Shown here: positions 10,503-22,189 of the stretch, one piece after another | How the letters are laid out: every line of letters begins with the position of its first letter | Position numbering within the stretch: position 1 is the stretch's first letter | From: Rahnella variigena | GTDB taxonomy: Bacteria > Pseudomonadota > Gammaproteobacteria > Enterobacterales > Enterobacteriaceae | Assembly (NCBI RefSeq): GCF_003610915.1 | Contig: NZ_NSDJ01000001.1 | Location: 3,720,001 to 3,784,000 of the forward strand | Length of the DNA stretch: 64,000 nucleotides | Reading direction: 5' to 3' | The notes under the pieces: model-generated | Database searches by the model: none | The model's input: the letters and a program-made list of their open reading frames with translations, nothing else | Told to the model about the DNA's origin: nothing | Made by a program: the position numbers and the translations under genes

Positions 10503-11114
10503 TCACTGACGCTGGTCATCCACCGTCACACCCTTAGGTGGAGTAAATTTAAATTTAGCATCATCTACAGCCGCATTTTGCTCACCCTTCAGGGTATAAG
10601 CACTTTTTTGGCCGTCCTGCTCAACCGCAGTAAAACTTTTGATGGTGCCGGTCGGCGTGACTGTGATTGCGAATTGCTTCAGATTGCCCGTAGAAGCTTT
10701 TGGCGTTAATTCAAAATCATCGCCTTTCTGCTTCACGTTGTATTTAGCCCAGTCGCTGCTGTCGTTACGGGTGATCAGCATGAACGGCGTATTGCCGGTC
10801 GCGTTTTTCAGCCAGGTCGCCGTGACCTGCTCAACGAACGGGTTGTAGAACCACAAGGTTTTGCCGTCAGAAACCAGAATGCTTTCATCTGGCGTCGTCA
10901 TATGCCAGTTAAACAGGTTCGGACGTTTGACCCAAAGCTGACCTTCGCCCTGCTGGACGGCTGCACCATCATCGCTTGTGACAGTCTGAGTGAAGCTGGC
11001 GTGGAAAGTATTGAGTTTGCCCAGACGGGATTTGAGATCACTGCTGGCGTCCGCTAATACGGAAGCGGAGGTAAATGCGGTCAGTAAACACCCTACCATT
11101 AACAATTTTTTCAT
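10503..11114 (-). CDS. lolA: Outer-membrane lipoprotein carrier protein LolA
   Basis: LolA is the periplasmic chaperone that takes outer-membrane lipoproteins from the LolCDE exporter and delivers them to LolB. The product is 203 residues, the same as E. coli. It begins with a clear Sec signal peptide, [14 protein letters not shown], with cleavage expected after VLA at residue 21, giving mature [10 protein letters not shown]. The mature part is the expected half-barrel domain ending in [13 protein letters not shown]. It lies between ftsK and rarA as in E. coli. Here an ERIC element separates it from ftsK by nearly 300 nt, so it may depend on its own promoter in 11115-11260. Confidence 0.97.
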   Translation of the reverse strand: MKKLLMVGCLLTAFTSASVLADASSDLKSRLGKLNTFHASFTQTVTSDDGAAVQQGEGQLWVKRPNLFNWHMTTPDESILVSDGKTLWFYNPFVEQVTATWLKNATGNTPFMLITRNDSSDWAKYNVKQKGDDFELTPKASTGNLKQFAITVTPTGTIKSFTAVEQDGQKSAYTLKGEQNAAVDDAKFKFTPPKGVTVDDQRQ

Positions 11115-11260
11115 TCTTATACTTACCTCAGAAATCCATAAACTTCAGACGATGCCTTTTACACAGGCAAAAGACGTATGGTGCGAACTCTATCCGAGGC
11201 AGCGCTCCGGTGGTAGCTCAATCATCTGAAAAACATGTGTTTTACGCATCTTTGCAAATA

Positions 11261-11381
11261 TCCTTCATCATTCGAACTGCCTCTGCGTTGGCTGCCTTCT
11301 ATCACCCCGGTCACTTAGTAAGCTAAGCTCCCGGGGTTCGGTCAGTTGCCGCCTTGAACCAGCCCGAATTACTTTGGATAT
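11261..11381. repeat. ERIC element 1 (ftsK-lolA intergenic)
   Basis: About 121 bp matches the ERIC consensus. It has the outer arm ATTCGAACTGCCTCTGCGTT with GGCTGC, a central imperfect palindrome CCCCGGTCACTTAGTAAGC to GCTCCCGGGG, and the opposite arm GTTGCCGCCTTG. It fills most of the 282-nt gap between ftsK and lolA, both transcribed on the minus strand, so it would be carried in any ftsK-lolA read-through RNA. Confidence 0.88.
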
Positions 11382-11396
11382 TAATTTTGGAAGGAT

Positions 11397-14300
11397 TTAC
11401 TCATGCGATGGCGGTGCCAGTACTTCACGGTTGCCGTTATGACCCGGCGTACTGACAATGCCCTGCGCTTCCATTTGTTCAACGATACGTGCCGCGCGGT
11501 TGTAACCAATACGGAACTGACGCTGAACGCCTGAAATTGATGCACGACGTTTGTCGACGACGAATGCCACAGCCTGATCAAACAGAGCATCAAGCTCTTC
11601 ATCACCGTCCAGACCTAAACCGCCACCTTCACCATCGTCACCACCGGAAACAATGCTTTCGATGTATTTCGGACGACCGCGGGCTTTCCAGTCCTGAACT
11701 ACCGCATGAACTTCCTGGTCACGGACGAACGCACCGTGAACACGCACCGGAATCGAGGAGTTTGGCGCCATGTACAACATGTCCCCCATTCCTAACAGGG
11801 ATTCAGCACCGCCCTGATCCAGAATGGTACGGGAGTCGATTTTACTCGACACCGTAAAGGCAATACGGGTCGGGATGTTCGCTTTAATCAGACCGGTGAT
11901 CACATCGACAGAAGGTCGCTGCGTCGCCAGAACCAGGTGAATACCTGCGGCACGGGCTTTCTGGGCCAGACGCGCGATAAGTTCTTCTACCTTTTTACCG
12001 ACGGTCATCATCAGATCGGCAAACTCATCGACCATCACCACGATAAACGGTTCTTTTTGCAGGTATGGCGGCTCAGCAGCCATGCCATCACCCGGCTTCC
12101 AGAATGGATCAGGAATTGGACGTCCCATCGCTTCCGCTTCCAGAATTCGTTCGTTATAGCCCGCAAGGTTACGTACACCCAGCGCCGACATCAGTTTATA
12201 GCGACGTTCCATCTCGCCGACACACCAGCGCAGCGCATTGGCTGCATCTTTCATATCGGTGACGACTTCAGTCAGCAAATGCGGAATGCCTTCATATACC
12301 GACAACTCGAGCATTTTCGGGTCGATCATAATGAAGCGCACATCTTCCGGCTTGGATTTGTAAAGCATACTCAGGATCATGGCGTTAACGCCGACAGACT
12401 TACCGGAACCGGTCGTACCGGCCACCAGCAAGTGAGGCATTTTCGCCAAATCGGCGATAACCGGCTCACCCGAAATATCTTTACCCAGCACAATCGTCAG
12501 CGGAGACGTACTTTCTTTAAATTTCGCACAGTCCAGCACTTCCCGCAGATAAACGGTCTGACGTTTCTTGTTTGGCAATTCCAGGCCGACATAAGGCTTG
12601 CCGGGAATAACTTCCACGACACGCACCGCAACGGCAGACAATGAACGTGCAAGGTCACGCGAAAGGTTAGAAATACGCGCGGCTTTAACGCCCGGCGCCA
12701 GATCCAGTTCGAAACGTGTAATGACCGGACCCGGTAATTTGCCGACGACGTCTGCTTTGATGCGGTAATCATTCAGGCGGGCTTCGATAAGGTTACCCAT
12801 CTGTTCCAGAGCGAACTCGTCCACAGGTTCTGCTTCCGCCGGAGGCGATGTCAGCAAATCCAGTGATGGCAGCGGCGTAGTCGGTTTCACCAGCGGCTGT
12901 TCATTACGCATAAGGAACGGGTGGATCAGGCTGTCCATGTCAGGCTGCGCCGATGGCGATGACTGACGTGGCGCTTCATATTCCTGCGCATGTTGAACCG
13001 GTTCCGAAGCCGCAGCGCGCTGATAAGGTTGCTGAGCAAACGCGGCAGGTTGCGGTTCTTCTTCCGCTTGCGCTGACAACGTGAACAATGGCTCAGACGG
13101 CGTATCGTCCACCAGATCAGCCATTGGCGAGAAGCTGAAAGCATCGTGCTGACTGAGTTTCATCGCGGCAGCAGCAAAATCATCGGCAGGAGAATGGGAA
13201 ATTTCTTCCTGATTATTTTGCGAATGATGATGCTGAACCAGACCGCTTTGCGGCTCGACTTCTTGCTGATAACGCGCCTGCTCTCGCGCAGCGAAAGCAT
13301 TGCGTAATTCAGCTTCCTGCAAGGCGGCTTCAGCGTCCGGTTCACTTTCAGTCACCGCATCGCCGTAACGCTCTTGCTGCTGTTCGGCAAACGCCTGCTG
13401 CAATGCGGCTTCCTGCCGGGCTTCCTCGTCGGCCTGAGCCAGGGGATCGTTATGCCAGGTTTCCTGCCCGGTATTTTGCTGGGCCACAGCTTGCGCGTTT
13501 TCCTGTTGTTCGGCCATACGCTGAGACGGCAATTTAATACCGTACGATGCCAGCTCGCGACGCGTTGGAATACGCACCGGATTTGGACGCGGCAGTTCTG
13601 GGCCAAACCCTTTTTTCACCTGCGGATTTTCATCACTCACAGCGCTGAAAGCAGGCATAAAGGTATTGGTTGCAGAAGATGCCGCAGACTGCCCTGCCTG
13701 AGCCAGACCCGTAGCAAGTGCAGCCGTAGCGGCAACGCTGGCGGCCTGCGCGGCATCGGGTACCGGCGAACTGAAATCAAACGGTGAACGACTGGGTTCA
13801 ACGGCTGTTTGCCAGTTCCCGAGACTCGGGCCATCTTCCTGATTGCGCTCAACCGGCGCAGGAGAAGGTGATTGCTGTACCGGCTGCGGATGGCGCGGCA
13901 CCGGCGTTTCTTCCGTAATTTCGAAATTATAGAGCGGCGGCGCGGTTGAAACCGGCGTAGACGGATAAGGTGAAATCTCAGCCACCGGCGGTTCTGCAGC
14001 ATAAGGATCAGCTGCTGGCGCTGGTGTCACGACCGAAGCCGCTTCAGCGACTGCTGCGGCTGTTTCAGGAACAGCAGAAGAAACAGGAGCAGAAGGTGCT
14101 GGTGCTGCTGGATGCTCATTAACTGAAGGCGCAGAGAACAGGACGTCATCGTCATCGGTATCAGCAGTCACTGCGGCAGCCGCAGGGATCGCTGCTGTTG
14201 CCGCTGCACCTGCGACGGCAGGAGCAACTTTAGCTACCGGTTTGGCTTCGTCGTCTTCGAGTAACGGATCGTCGTGCTCGTCGTAGTCATAATCATCGTC

Positions 14301-14921
14301 ACGACGGGAACGGTTGGTCACGATATTGGTGACGCCGAGCACGGCACCGCCAATTTTCTCGGCAATGGTCAGCCATGACCAGCCGGTAAACAGTGTCAGT
14401 CCGGCTGCCCACACACATAACAACACCAGCGTCGCACCCACATTGTTGAAATACGGCGTCATCGCTGTACTCAACAAACTGCCGATGACACCACCGGAAG
14501 CGAAGTAGTAAAGGTCATCAATATTGACTGATGCCAGACCACAAGACGTGACAATGAGCGCCAGCGTCCCGATAAGGCGCAGCGAAAGGGCAAAATAATC
14601 GACGAAATCCTGTTTATCCCGCTGACGAAACGCCGCCCAGCAGAGGCACAGAATAATAGGGGGAATAGCGTAACCAAATACGCCAAAGATGAAGAACAGC
14701 GTGTCAGCCATCCAGGCTCCCACACCACCGCCCCAGTTATGAATTGGCCCATGCCATGCGGTCTGAGACCAGCTTGGATCAGAGGGGTTAAAACTCACCA
14801 ATGCCGCCATTAAATAAGCAGCAAAAATCGCTACCACCACCAGCAAAGCCTCCAGAAGACGGCGACCATTGCTCAGCTTTTTAAGGGTAACTTCTTTATC
14901 TTCTGTATATTCCTGGCTCAA
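11397..14921 (-). CDS. ftsK: DNA translocase FtsK
   Basis: FtsK couples septum formation to chromosome segregation: an N-terminal membrane domain sits in the divisome and a C-terminal hexameric motor pumps DNA toward dif. Four to five transmembrane helices occupy about residues 12-200. A long linker rich in Ala, Pro, Gln and Glu follows (about 220-690). The RecA-like motor has Walker [12 protein letters not shown] near residue 835. The gamma winged helix near the end contains [16 protein letters not shown] and reads KOPS. At 1174 residues it is shorter than E. coli FtsK (1329), the difference being in the linker. I chose the TTG at 14921 because it gives the family start [15 protein letters not shown] and has GGAG 8 nt upstream. 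An in-frame ATG at 14960 is possible but unsupported. Confidence 0.97.
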   Translation of the reverse strand: MSQEYTEDKEVTLKKLSNGRRLLEALLVVVAIFAAYLMAALVSFNPSDPSWSQTAWHGPIHNWGGGVGAWMADTLFFIFGVFGYAIPPIILCLCWAAFRQRDKQDFVDYFALSLRLIGTLALIVTSCGLASVNIDDLYYFASGGVIGSLLSTAMTPYFNNVGATLVLLCVWAAGLTLFTGWSWLTIAEKIGGAVLGVTNIVTNRSRRDDDYDYDEHDDPLLEDDEAKPVAKVAPAVAGAAATAAIPAAAAVTADTDDDDVLFSAPSVNEHPAAPAPSAPVSSAVPETAAAVAEAASVVTPAPAADPYAAEPPVAEISPYPSTPVSTAPPLYNFEITEETPVPRHPQPVQQSPSPAPVERNQEDGPSLGNWQTAVEPSRSPFDFSSPVPDAAQAASVAATAALATGLAQAGQSAASSATNTFMPAFSAVSDENPQVKKGFGPELPRPNPVRIPTRRELASYGIKLPSQRMAEQQENAQAVAQQNTGQETWHNDPLAQADEEARQEAALQQAFAEQQQERYGDAVTESEPDAEAALQEAELRNAFAAREQARYQQEVEPQSGLVQHHHSQNNQEEISHSPADDFAAAAMKLSQHDAFSFSPMADLVDDTPSEPLFTLSAQAEEEPQPAAFAQQPYQRAAASEPVQHAQEYEAPRQSSPSAQPDMDSLIHPFLMRNEQPLVKPTTPLPSLDLLTSPPAEAEPVDEFALEQMGNLIEARLNDYRIKADVVGKLPGPVITRFELDLAPGVKAARISNLSRDLARSLSAVAVRVVEVIPGKPYVGLELPNKKRQTVYLREVLDCAKFKESTSPLTIVLGKDISGEPVIADLAKMPHLLVAGTTGSGKSVGVNAMILSMLYKSKPEDVRFIMIDPKMLELSVYEGIPHLLTEVVTDMKDAANALRWCVGEMERRYKLMSALGVRNLAGYNERILEAEAMGRPIPDPFWKPGDGMAAEPPYLQKEPFIVVMVDEFADLMMTVGKKVEELIARLAQKARAAGIHLVLATQRPSVDVITGLIKANIPTRIAFTVSSKIDSRTILDQGGAESLLGMGDMLYMAPNSSIPVRVHGAFVRDQEVHAVVQDWKARGRPKYIESIVSGGDDGEGGGLGLDGDEELDALFDQAVAFVVDKRRASISGVQRQFRIGYNRAARIVEQMEAQGIVSTPGHNGNREVLAPPSHE

Positions 14922-14962
14922 GAAAGGCTCTCCAGGTTCCTGTGAACTGAGAAAAAGCAACA

Positions 14963-14982
14963 GCGCCGAGAGTCCCCGGCGC
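14963..14982 (-). terminator. GC-rich hairpin between lrp and ftsK
   Basis: The minus strand forms GCGCCG-GGGACTCT-CGGCGC, followed after 6 nt by a run of five T. It lies 60 nt past the lrp stop and is a plausible, possibly leaky, lrp terminator. The spacer between stem and T-run weakens the call. Confidence 0.4.
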
Positions 14983-15041
14983 CATAGCTGTATAGATACA
15001 CAGGAGTGTAGCTAAAATTACAAGGTTTTGCACCTGAACAA

Positions 15042-15536
15042 TTACCGGGTTTTGATGACCAGGCGATTTGTCTGTTTTACTTCTTCCATGACCACATAGG
15101 TTCGGGTGTCGTTAACACCTGGAAGACGAAGTAATGTCTCACCTAACAGCTTACGGTAGGCGGACATGTCAGGTACGCGGGTTTTCAACAAATAGTCGAA
15201 GTCCCCTGAAACCAAGTGACACTCCTGAATATCTTCGAGTTTTTGTACTGCCGCGTTAAATTGCTCAAACACATCCGGCGCGCCACGGTTGAGGGTAATC
15301 TCAACAAACACCAGCAACGAGGCATCCAGATAATGCGGGTTAAGCAATGCGGTATAACCATTGATGAAGCCCTGACGTTCCAGACGACGAACGCGCTCCA
15401 GACATGGAGTTGGAGATAATCCCACACGTTTGGAAAGCTCGACGTTTGAAATCCGGCCATCCTTTTGCAATTCGTTGAGGATGTTACGGTCAATACGGTC
15501 GAGATCTTTTCCCGGACGTTTTTTGTTGTCTACCAT
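15042..15536 (-). CDS. lrp: Leucine-responsive regulatory protein Lrp
   Basis: Lrp is a global feast/famine DNA-binding regulator of amino acid metabolism, transport and fimbriae. The 164-residue product is almost identical to E. coli Lrp. The N-terminal helix-turn-helix covers about residues 12-60 (ISNVELSKRVGLSPTPCLERVRRL) and the C-terminal RAM ligand-binding domain follows (LLVFVEITLNRGAPDVF onward). The start is ATG 15536, giving VDNKKRPGKDLDRIDRN; an in-frame extension upstream to 15611 lacks family support. The 730-bp gap to the divergent trxB is typical of the long lrp leader. Confidence 0.98.
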   Translation of the reverse strand: MVDNKKRPGKDLDRIDRNILNELQKDGRISNVELSKRVGLSPTPCLERVRRLERQGFINGYTALLNPHYLDASLLVFVEITLNRGAPDVFEQFNAAVQKLEDIQECHLVSGDFDYLLKTRVPDMSAYRKLLGETLLRLPGVNDTRTYVVMEEVKQTNRLVIKTR

Positions 15537-17237
<1,701 letters not shown>

Positions 17238-17268
17238 GCATCTCCCCTTCTGTTTGCCCTTAAAAAGA

Positions 17269-17291
17269 GGCGGCGTGATTGCCGCCTTTTT
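17269..17291 (+). terminator. Rho-independent terminator after trxB
   Basis: The stem GGCGGC-GTGATT-GCCGCC is followed by TTTTTC, 31 nt past the trxB stop. A-residues before the stem could make it work in both directions. Confidence 0.85.
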
Positions 17292-17366
17292 CATATTTTC
17301 AGTTTGCGGTCTGAGCATGTAACATAAGCGCCCTCCCATCCGGATTGCTGCACAGACTGAAGCCTG

Positions 17367-19133
17367 ATGAATAAAACACGACAACAAGAACTTACCCGCT
17401 GGTTAAAACAACAAAGCTCCCGCGCCAAAGGCTGGATCCGACTGTCTATGATGCTGGGTCTGCTTTCTGGTTTACTGATCCTCGCACAGGCCTGGCTGAT
17501 GGCCGGATTACTGCACAGCCTGATTATCGAGCACACTCCGCGTGATGCGCTGCTGCAAAGTTTCCTGTTAATGGCACTCACCTTTGTGTTGCGTGCCGTC
17601 GTGACCTGGCTACGTGAACAGGTGGGCTTTATCTGCGGACGCGTTATCCGACAGGAAATGCGTAAACTGGTGCTGGATCGTCTGGAAAAACTGGGTCCTG
17701 CATGGATCCAGGGCAAACCGGCGGGCAGCTGGGCCAGCATCATTCTTGAACAAATCGAAGATATGCAGGATTACTATTCCCGATATCTGCCACAAATTGC
17801 ACTTGCCGGTATTATTCCTCTGCTGATTTTAGTCAGCGTCTTCCCGATTAACTGGGCCGCAGGGCTGATCCTGCTGGTTACCGCACCGCTGATCCCGCTG
17901 TTTATGGCGCTGGTTGGAATGGGTGCGGCAGATGCTAACCGCCGCAACTTTGTCGCGCTGGCGCGTCTAAGCGGAAACTTCCTCGACAGTCTGCGCGGTC
18001 TGGATACGCTTCGCCTGTTCCACCGCGGGACGGCAGAAATCGACCAGATCAAACGCTCAACGGAACACTTTCGCGCACGCACAATGGACGTTCTGCGTCT
18101 GGCCTTTTTATCTTCCGCAGTCCTGGAATTCTTCGCTTCCATCTCCATTGCGGTTGTCGCGGTGTATTTCGGTTTCTCTTATCTCGGCGAACTGAACTTT
18201 GGCAGCTACGGCACGCCTGTGACCCTTTTCGCCGGTTTTCTGGTGCTGATACTTGCCCCGGAGTTTTTCCAGCCTCTGCGTGATCTGGGCGCGTTTTATC
18301 ACGCCAAAGCGCAGGCCGTCGGCGCAGCAGAAAGTCTGGTGACGTTCCTTAGCGCTGAAAGTGCCGATATGGGTGACGGTGATCAGAATTTCCCGGCCGG
18401 TAAAACGGTTGATCTGGAAGCCCGCGATCTGATTATTCAGTCGCCGCAGGGTAAAACGCTGGCCGGTCCGCTGACCTTCAGTATTCCGGCAGGACAACGT
18501 ATCGCCATCGTTGGCCTGAGCGGTGCGGGTAAAAGTTCATTGCTAAACGCCCTGCTCGGCTTCCTGCCTTATCAGGGTTCCGTTACCGTCAGCGGTATGG
18601 AACTGAAATCATTACGCAACGATGAATGGCGTAAACAGCTGAGCTGGGTCGGCCAGAACCCACATCTGCCCGAACAAACCCTGCGTGCCAACATTCTGCT
18701 CAATCAGCCGGATGTCAGCGATGAACAGCTTCAGTCTGCCATCGACCGTGCGTATGTGAGTGAATTCCTGCCGCTGTTACCGCAGGGACTGGAAACCGAA
18801 CTGGGCGACAGCGCGGCGCGTTTATCCATCGGTCAGGCGCAGCGCGTGGCCGTAGCCCGCGCCCTGCTCTCGCCGTGCAGTTTATTACTGCTTGATGAAC
18901 CCACCGCCAGCCTCGACGCACACAGCGAAAAACGGGTAATGAGCGCGCTGAACGACGCGTCTAAAGCACAAACCTCCCTGCTGGTGACGCATCAGCTGGA
19001 AGACACCCGGGAGTACGACGAAATCTGGGTGATGGATAAAGGCCTGATCGCCGAGCGCGGCACCTTCGCGCAACTGGTGGCTCAGGATGGTTTATTCGCC
19101 AGCCTGCTTTCTCAGCGGAATAAGGAGCTGTAA
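17367..19133 (+). CDS. cydD: Cysteine/glutathione ABC exporter subunit CydD
   Basis: CydD pairs with CydC in an inner-membrane ABC exporter of reduced thiols, needed to assemble cytochrome bd oxidase and periplasmic c-type cytochromes. The 588-residue product equals E. coli CydD in length. A six-helix membrane domain (about residues 20-320) is fused to an ATPase domain with Walker A GLSGAGKSS, signature LSIGQAQRVAVARALL and Walker B LLLLDEPT. The cydC start follows the stop with a 2-nt gap, so the two are translationally coupled. Confidence 0.97.
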   Translation: MNKTRQQELTRWLKQQSSRAKGWIRLSMMLGLLSGLLILAQAWLMAGLLHSLIIEHTPRDALLQSFLLMALTFVLRAVVTWLREQVGFICGRVIRQEMRKLVLDRLEKLGPAWIQGKPAGSWASIILEQIEDMQDYYSRYLPQIALAGIIPLLILVSVFPINWAAGLILLVTAPLIPLFMALVGMGAADANRRNFVALARLSGNFLDSLRGLDTLRLFHRGTAEIDQIKRSTEHFRARTMDVLRLAFLSSAVLEFFASISIAVVAVYFGFSYLGELNFGSYGTPVTLFAGFLVLILAPEFFQPLRDLGAFYHAKAQAVGAAESLVTFLSAESADMGDGDQNFPAGKTVDLEARDLIIQSPQGKTLAGPLTFSIPAGQRIAIVGLSGAGKSSLLNALLGFLPYQGSVTVSGMELKSLRNDEWRKQLSWVGQNPHLPEQTLRANILLNQPDVSDEQLQSAIDRAYVSEFLPLLPQGLETELGDSAARLSIGQAQRVAVARALLSPCSLLLLDEPTASLDAHSEKRVMSALNDASKAQTSLLVTHQLEDTREYDEIWVMDKGLIAERGTFAQLVAQDGLFASLLSQRNKEL

Positions 19134-19135
19134 TC

Positions 19136-20857
19136 ATGAAAACTCTTCTGCCTTATCTCGCGCTGTATCGACGTCACTGGTTCCGCCTGTCTCTGGGCAT
19201 CATTCTGGCTATCGTCACTTTACTGGCGAGCATCGGGCTGCTGACGCTTTCGGGATGGTTCCTCGCGGCCTCCGCCGTGGCGGGTATCGCCGGTTTATAC
19301 AGTTTCAACTACATGCTTCCTGCCGCCGGTGTGCGCGGGGCGGCGATATTTCGTACTGCAGGCCGCTATGCCGAGCGTCTGGTCAGCCACGACGCGACAT
19401 TCCGTGTGCTCGCACATCTGCGCGTGTTTACTTTCACCAAAATCATGCCGCTGTCTCCGGGCGGTATTGCCCGTTTTCGTCAGGCCGATTTACTGAACCG
19501 GCTGGTGGCCGATGTCGATACGCTGGACCATTTGTATCTGCGGGTGATTTCTCCGCTGGTAAGTGCACTGGTGGTAATCCTGCTGGTGACGTTTGGCCTG
19601 AGTTTCCTCGATGTTAAGCTGGCGCTGACCCTCGGTGCGATCATGCTGGTGCTGATGCTGCTTCTTCCGGTGATTTTCTACCGGGCGGGTAAACCGGCTG
19701 GCCGCGAACTGACGGCGCTGCGCAGTGAGTACCGCATGCAGCTGACGTCATGGTTACAGGGTCAGTCCGAGCTGGTGGTCTTTGGCGCTCAGCCACGATT
19801 CCGCCAGCAACTGAACGATATCGAGCGCCGCTGGATGTTGCGCCAGCAGCAGCAGGCAAAACTGACCGGTTTGTCGCAGGCGATGGTGATTGCAGCAGCC
19901 GGTCTGACCGTGACGCTAATGCTGTGGCTGGCCGCGGGTGGCATCAGCCAGTTCCCGCAACCCGGCGCACTGATTGCTTTGTTCGTATTTACTCCGCTGG
20001 CCGCTTTCGAAGCGCTGGGACCGGTCGCTGCGGCATTCCAGCATCTGGGGCAAGTTATCGCTTCGGCTCAGCGCGTTAGCCAGATTATTGACCAGCCCGC
20101 AGACGTAACCTTCCCGACACAAGGTCCTGTTGCCGCTGAACACGTCAGCCTGTCGCTGCAAAATCTGAACTTCACCTATCCCGGACAACCGCTTCCGGTG
20201 CTGAAAAACGTCACGCTGGATGTCCGTGCCGGTGAACATATTGCCCTGCTCGGCCAGACCGGGTGTGGCAAATCTACCCTGCTGCAATTGCTGACCCGCG
20301 GCTGGGATATCACCAGCGGCACGCTTGAAATCAACGGTCATGCTATCGGTGGCTACGATGAAGCAACGCTGCGTAAGATGATCACCGTTGTCAGTCAGCG
20401 CGCACATGTCTTTAACACTACGCTGCGCGAAAACCTGCGTATGGCATCACCGCAATGCACCGATGAGCAGATCGCGGAAGCCCTGAGACAGGTTGATTTA
20501 GATGTGTTGCTGAAAAATGAAGGCCTGAACGCCTGGCTTGGTGAAGGCGGGCGTCAGCTTTCCGGTGGCGAACAGCGTCGTATCGGGCTGGCGCGTGCTT
20601 TGCTGCATGACGCCCCGCTGTGGTTGCTTGATGAACCGACAGAAGGGCTTGATGCGGAAACGGAACAACATATTTTGGCTCTGCTGCACAAGCATTGTCA
20701 GAATAAAACGCTACTCTTAGTGACGCACCGGCTGCACGGTCTGGAAACTTTCGACAGGATTTGCGTCATGGAAGAAGGTCAGATTGTGGAGCAAGGTGAT
20801 CATGCGTCGTTAATTGCTGCACAGGGCCGGTATGCGCGGTTTTTGTCACGTACCTGA
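19136..20857 (+). CDS. cydC: Cysteine/glutathione ABC exporter subunit CydC
   Basis: This is the partner half-transporter of CydD; its 573 residues equal E. coli CydC. The N-terminal membrane domain includes LLASIGLLTLSGWFLAASA and GRYAERLVSHDATFR. The ATPase domain has Walker A GQTGCGKST, signature LSGGEQRRIGLARALL and Walker B LWLLDEPTEGLD. It follows cydD by 2 nt and is followed by aat after 53 nt, the same order as in E. coli. Confidence 0.97.
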   Translation: MKTLLPYLALYRRHWFRLSLGIILAIVTLLASIGLLTLSGWFLAASAVAGIAGLYSFNYMLPAAGVRGAAIFRTAGRYAERLVSHDATFRVLAHLRVFTFTKIMPLSPGGIARFRQADLLNRLVADVDTLDHLYLRVISPLVSALVVILLVTFGLSFLDVKLALTLGAIMLVLMLLLPVIFYRAGKPAGRELTALRSEYRMQLTSWLQGQSELVVFGAQPRFRQQLNDIERRWMLRQQQQAKLTGLSQAMVIAAAGLTVTLMLWLAAGGISQFPQPGALIALFVFTPLAAFEALGPVAAAFQHLGQVIASAQRVSQIIDQPADVTFPTQGPVAAEHVSLSLQNLNFTYPGQPLPVLKNVTLDVRAGEHIALLGQTGCGKSTLLQLLTRGWDITSGTLEINGHAIGGYDEATLRKMITVVSQRAHVFNTTLRENLRMASPQCTDEQIAEALRQVDLDVLLKNEGLNAWLGEGGRQLSGGEQRRIGLARALLHDAPLWLLDEPTEGLDAETEQHILALLHKHCQNKTLLLVTHRLHGLETFDRICVMEEGQIVEQGDHASLIAAQGRYARFLSRT

Positions 20858-20910
20858 CGTCGTAGTTGCCAGTTTAGCGGCGGCCCGTGAGTCGCCGGAT
20901 AAGGAGATCT

Positions 20911-21645
20911 ATGCGGTTAGTAAAGCTTGAGGCCAATTCGGTTAATTTTCCGGATCCTGAAACTGCCTTGCAGGAGCCGAATGGCCTGCTGGCTATCGGG
21001 GGTGATCTCACCGCCCCTCGCCTGCTTTCCGCGTATCAGTACGGCGTTTTCCCCTGGTTTGAACCGGGAGAGATGATCCTCTGGTGGTCACCCGATCCCC
21101 GTGCAATTTTAGTTCCGGATGAACGTCACGTCAGCCGGAGTCTGAAACGTTTCATGCGCAAAATGCCTTTTCGTTTCACACTTAACCAGCAATTTGAAAA
21201 GGTCATACGCGCGTGTGCCATGCAGCGTGAGGACGGTACCTGGATCGGACCGCTGGTTCAGCGCGGTTATCAGGAATTGCATGAAGCCGGACGTGCGCAT
21301 TCAGTTGAAGTCTGGGAAGGAAATGAACTGGTTGGGGGATTATACGGTGTTTCTGTTGGCGGGTTATTTTGCGGCGAGTCGATGTTCAGTCGCCGTGAAA
21401 ACGCTTCAAAAGCCGCGCTGATGGTTTTTTGCCAACATTTTTCCCGCAATGGTGGAGAACTGATTGACTGTCAGGTGCTCAACCCTCACACTGCGTCGCT
21501 GGGTGCGAGAGAGATCCCCCGCCGCCAATTTTTGCAGCAGTTATCCGAACTTTCGCAACGCGCGTTAGCGCCGGATTGCTGGTTGCCACAAGACTTATCC
21601 CCACATGATGAAGACCTGCCGGTGTTCCCGAAGGATAGGGAATAG
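20911..21645 (+). CDS. aat: Leucyl/phenylalanyl-tRNA--protein transferase
   Basis: Aat adds leucine or phenylalanine from aminoacyl-tRNA to proteins with N-terminal Lys or Arg, making them ClpS/ClpAP substrates in the N-degron pathway. Conserved segments include [34 protein letters not shown] and [16 protein letters not shown]. The start is ATG 20911, giving RLVKLEANS after an AAGGAG site. Its partner genes clpA and clpS lie about 0.6-3 kb downstream on the other strand, so the pathway is clustered here as in E. coli. Confidence 0.96.
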   Translation: MRLVKLEANSVNFPDPETALQEPNGLLAIGGDLTAPRLLSAYQYGVFPWFEPGEMILWWSPDPRAILVPDERHVSRSLKRFMRKMPFRFTLNQQFEKVIRACAMQREDGTWIGPLVQRGYQELHEAGRAHSVEVWEGNELVGGLYGVSVGGLFCGESMFSRRENASKAALMVFCQHFSRNGGELIDCQVLNPHTASLGAREIPRRQFLQQLSELSQRALAPDCWLPQDLSPHDEDLPVFPKDRE

Positions 21646-21720
21646 GTGCGGTCATGGACCATACTTCTTTACATAATGTGGGTTTTTCGGCATTATCTTG
21701 CCGGTTAAAAACTATGGTAG

Positions 21721-21957
<237 letters not shown>

Positions 21958-22010
21958 TAAGCGGCTCACTCATCGCTGATTTTCCGGCGATACCTGAGGA
22001 TACCCTTTTC

Positions 22011-22038
22011 GCCCTTCCTGCTGTTGCAAGGGCGTTTT
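22011..22038 (+). terminator. Probable infA terminator
   Basis: GCCCTT and AAGGGC form a six-pair stem with an 11-nt loop, followed by GTTTTGT, about 55 nt after the infA stop. The large loop and short T-run make it moderate. Confidence 0.5.
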
Positions 22039-22136
22039 GTGGTATCCGCAATCCGGCATTTGTTCCATGATGTATTCCACTATCCTTTCTGAAATCCCTC
22101 ACTAATTACTGCAATTAAATAAAGAATTTCGGAAAG

Positions 22137-22166
22137 AAAAAAGGCGATGTTTTCACATCGCCTTTT
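22137..22166 (-). terminator. Bidirectional terminator between infA and clpA
   Basis: The stem GGCGATGT-TTTC-ACATCGCC is flanked by an A-run on the left and TTTT on the right. On the minus strand it lies 24 nt past the clpA stop and is followed by six T. It can also stop plus-strand transcripts from infA. Confidence 0.85.
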
Positions 22167-22189
22167 GTTTTTCTCATCACAGATGAAAA

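Noticed and set aside
21958..22189. tRNA gene in the infA-clpA gap (serW position in E. coli)
   Set aside because: No cloverleaf, acceptor pair or TTC-type arm is visible; the gap holds only two terminator hairpins.
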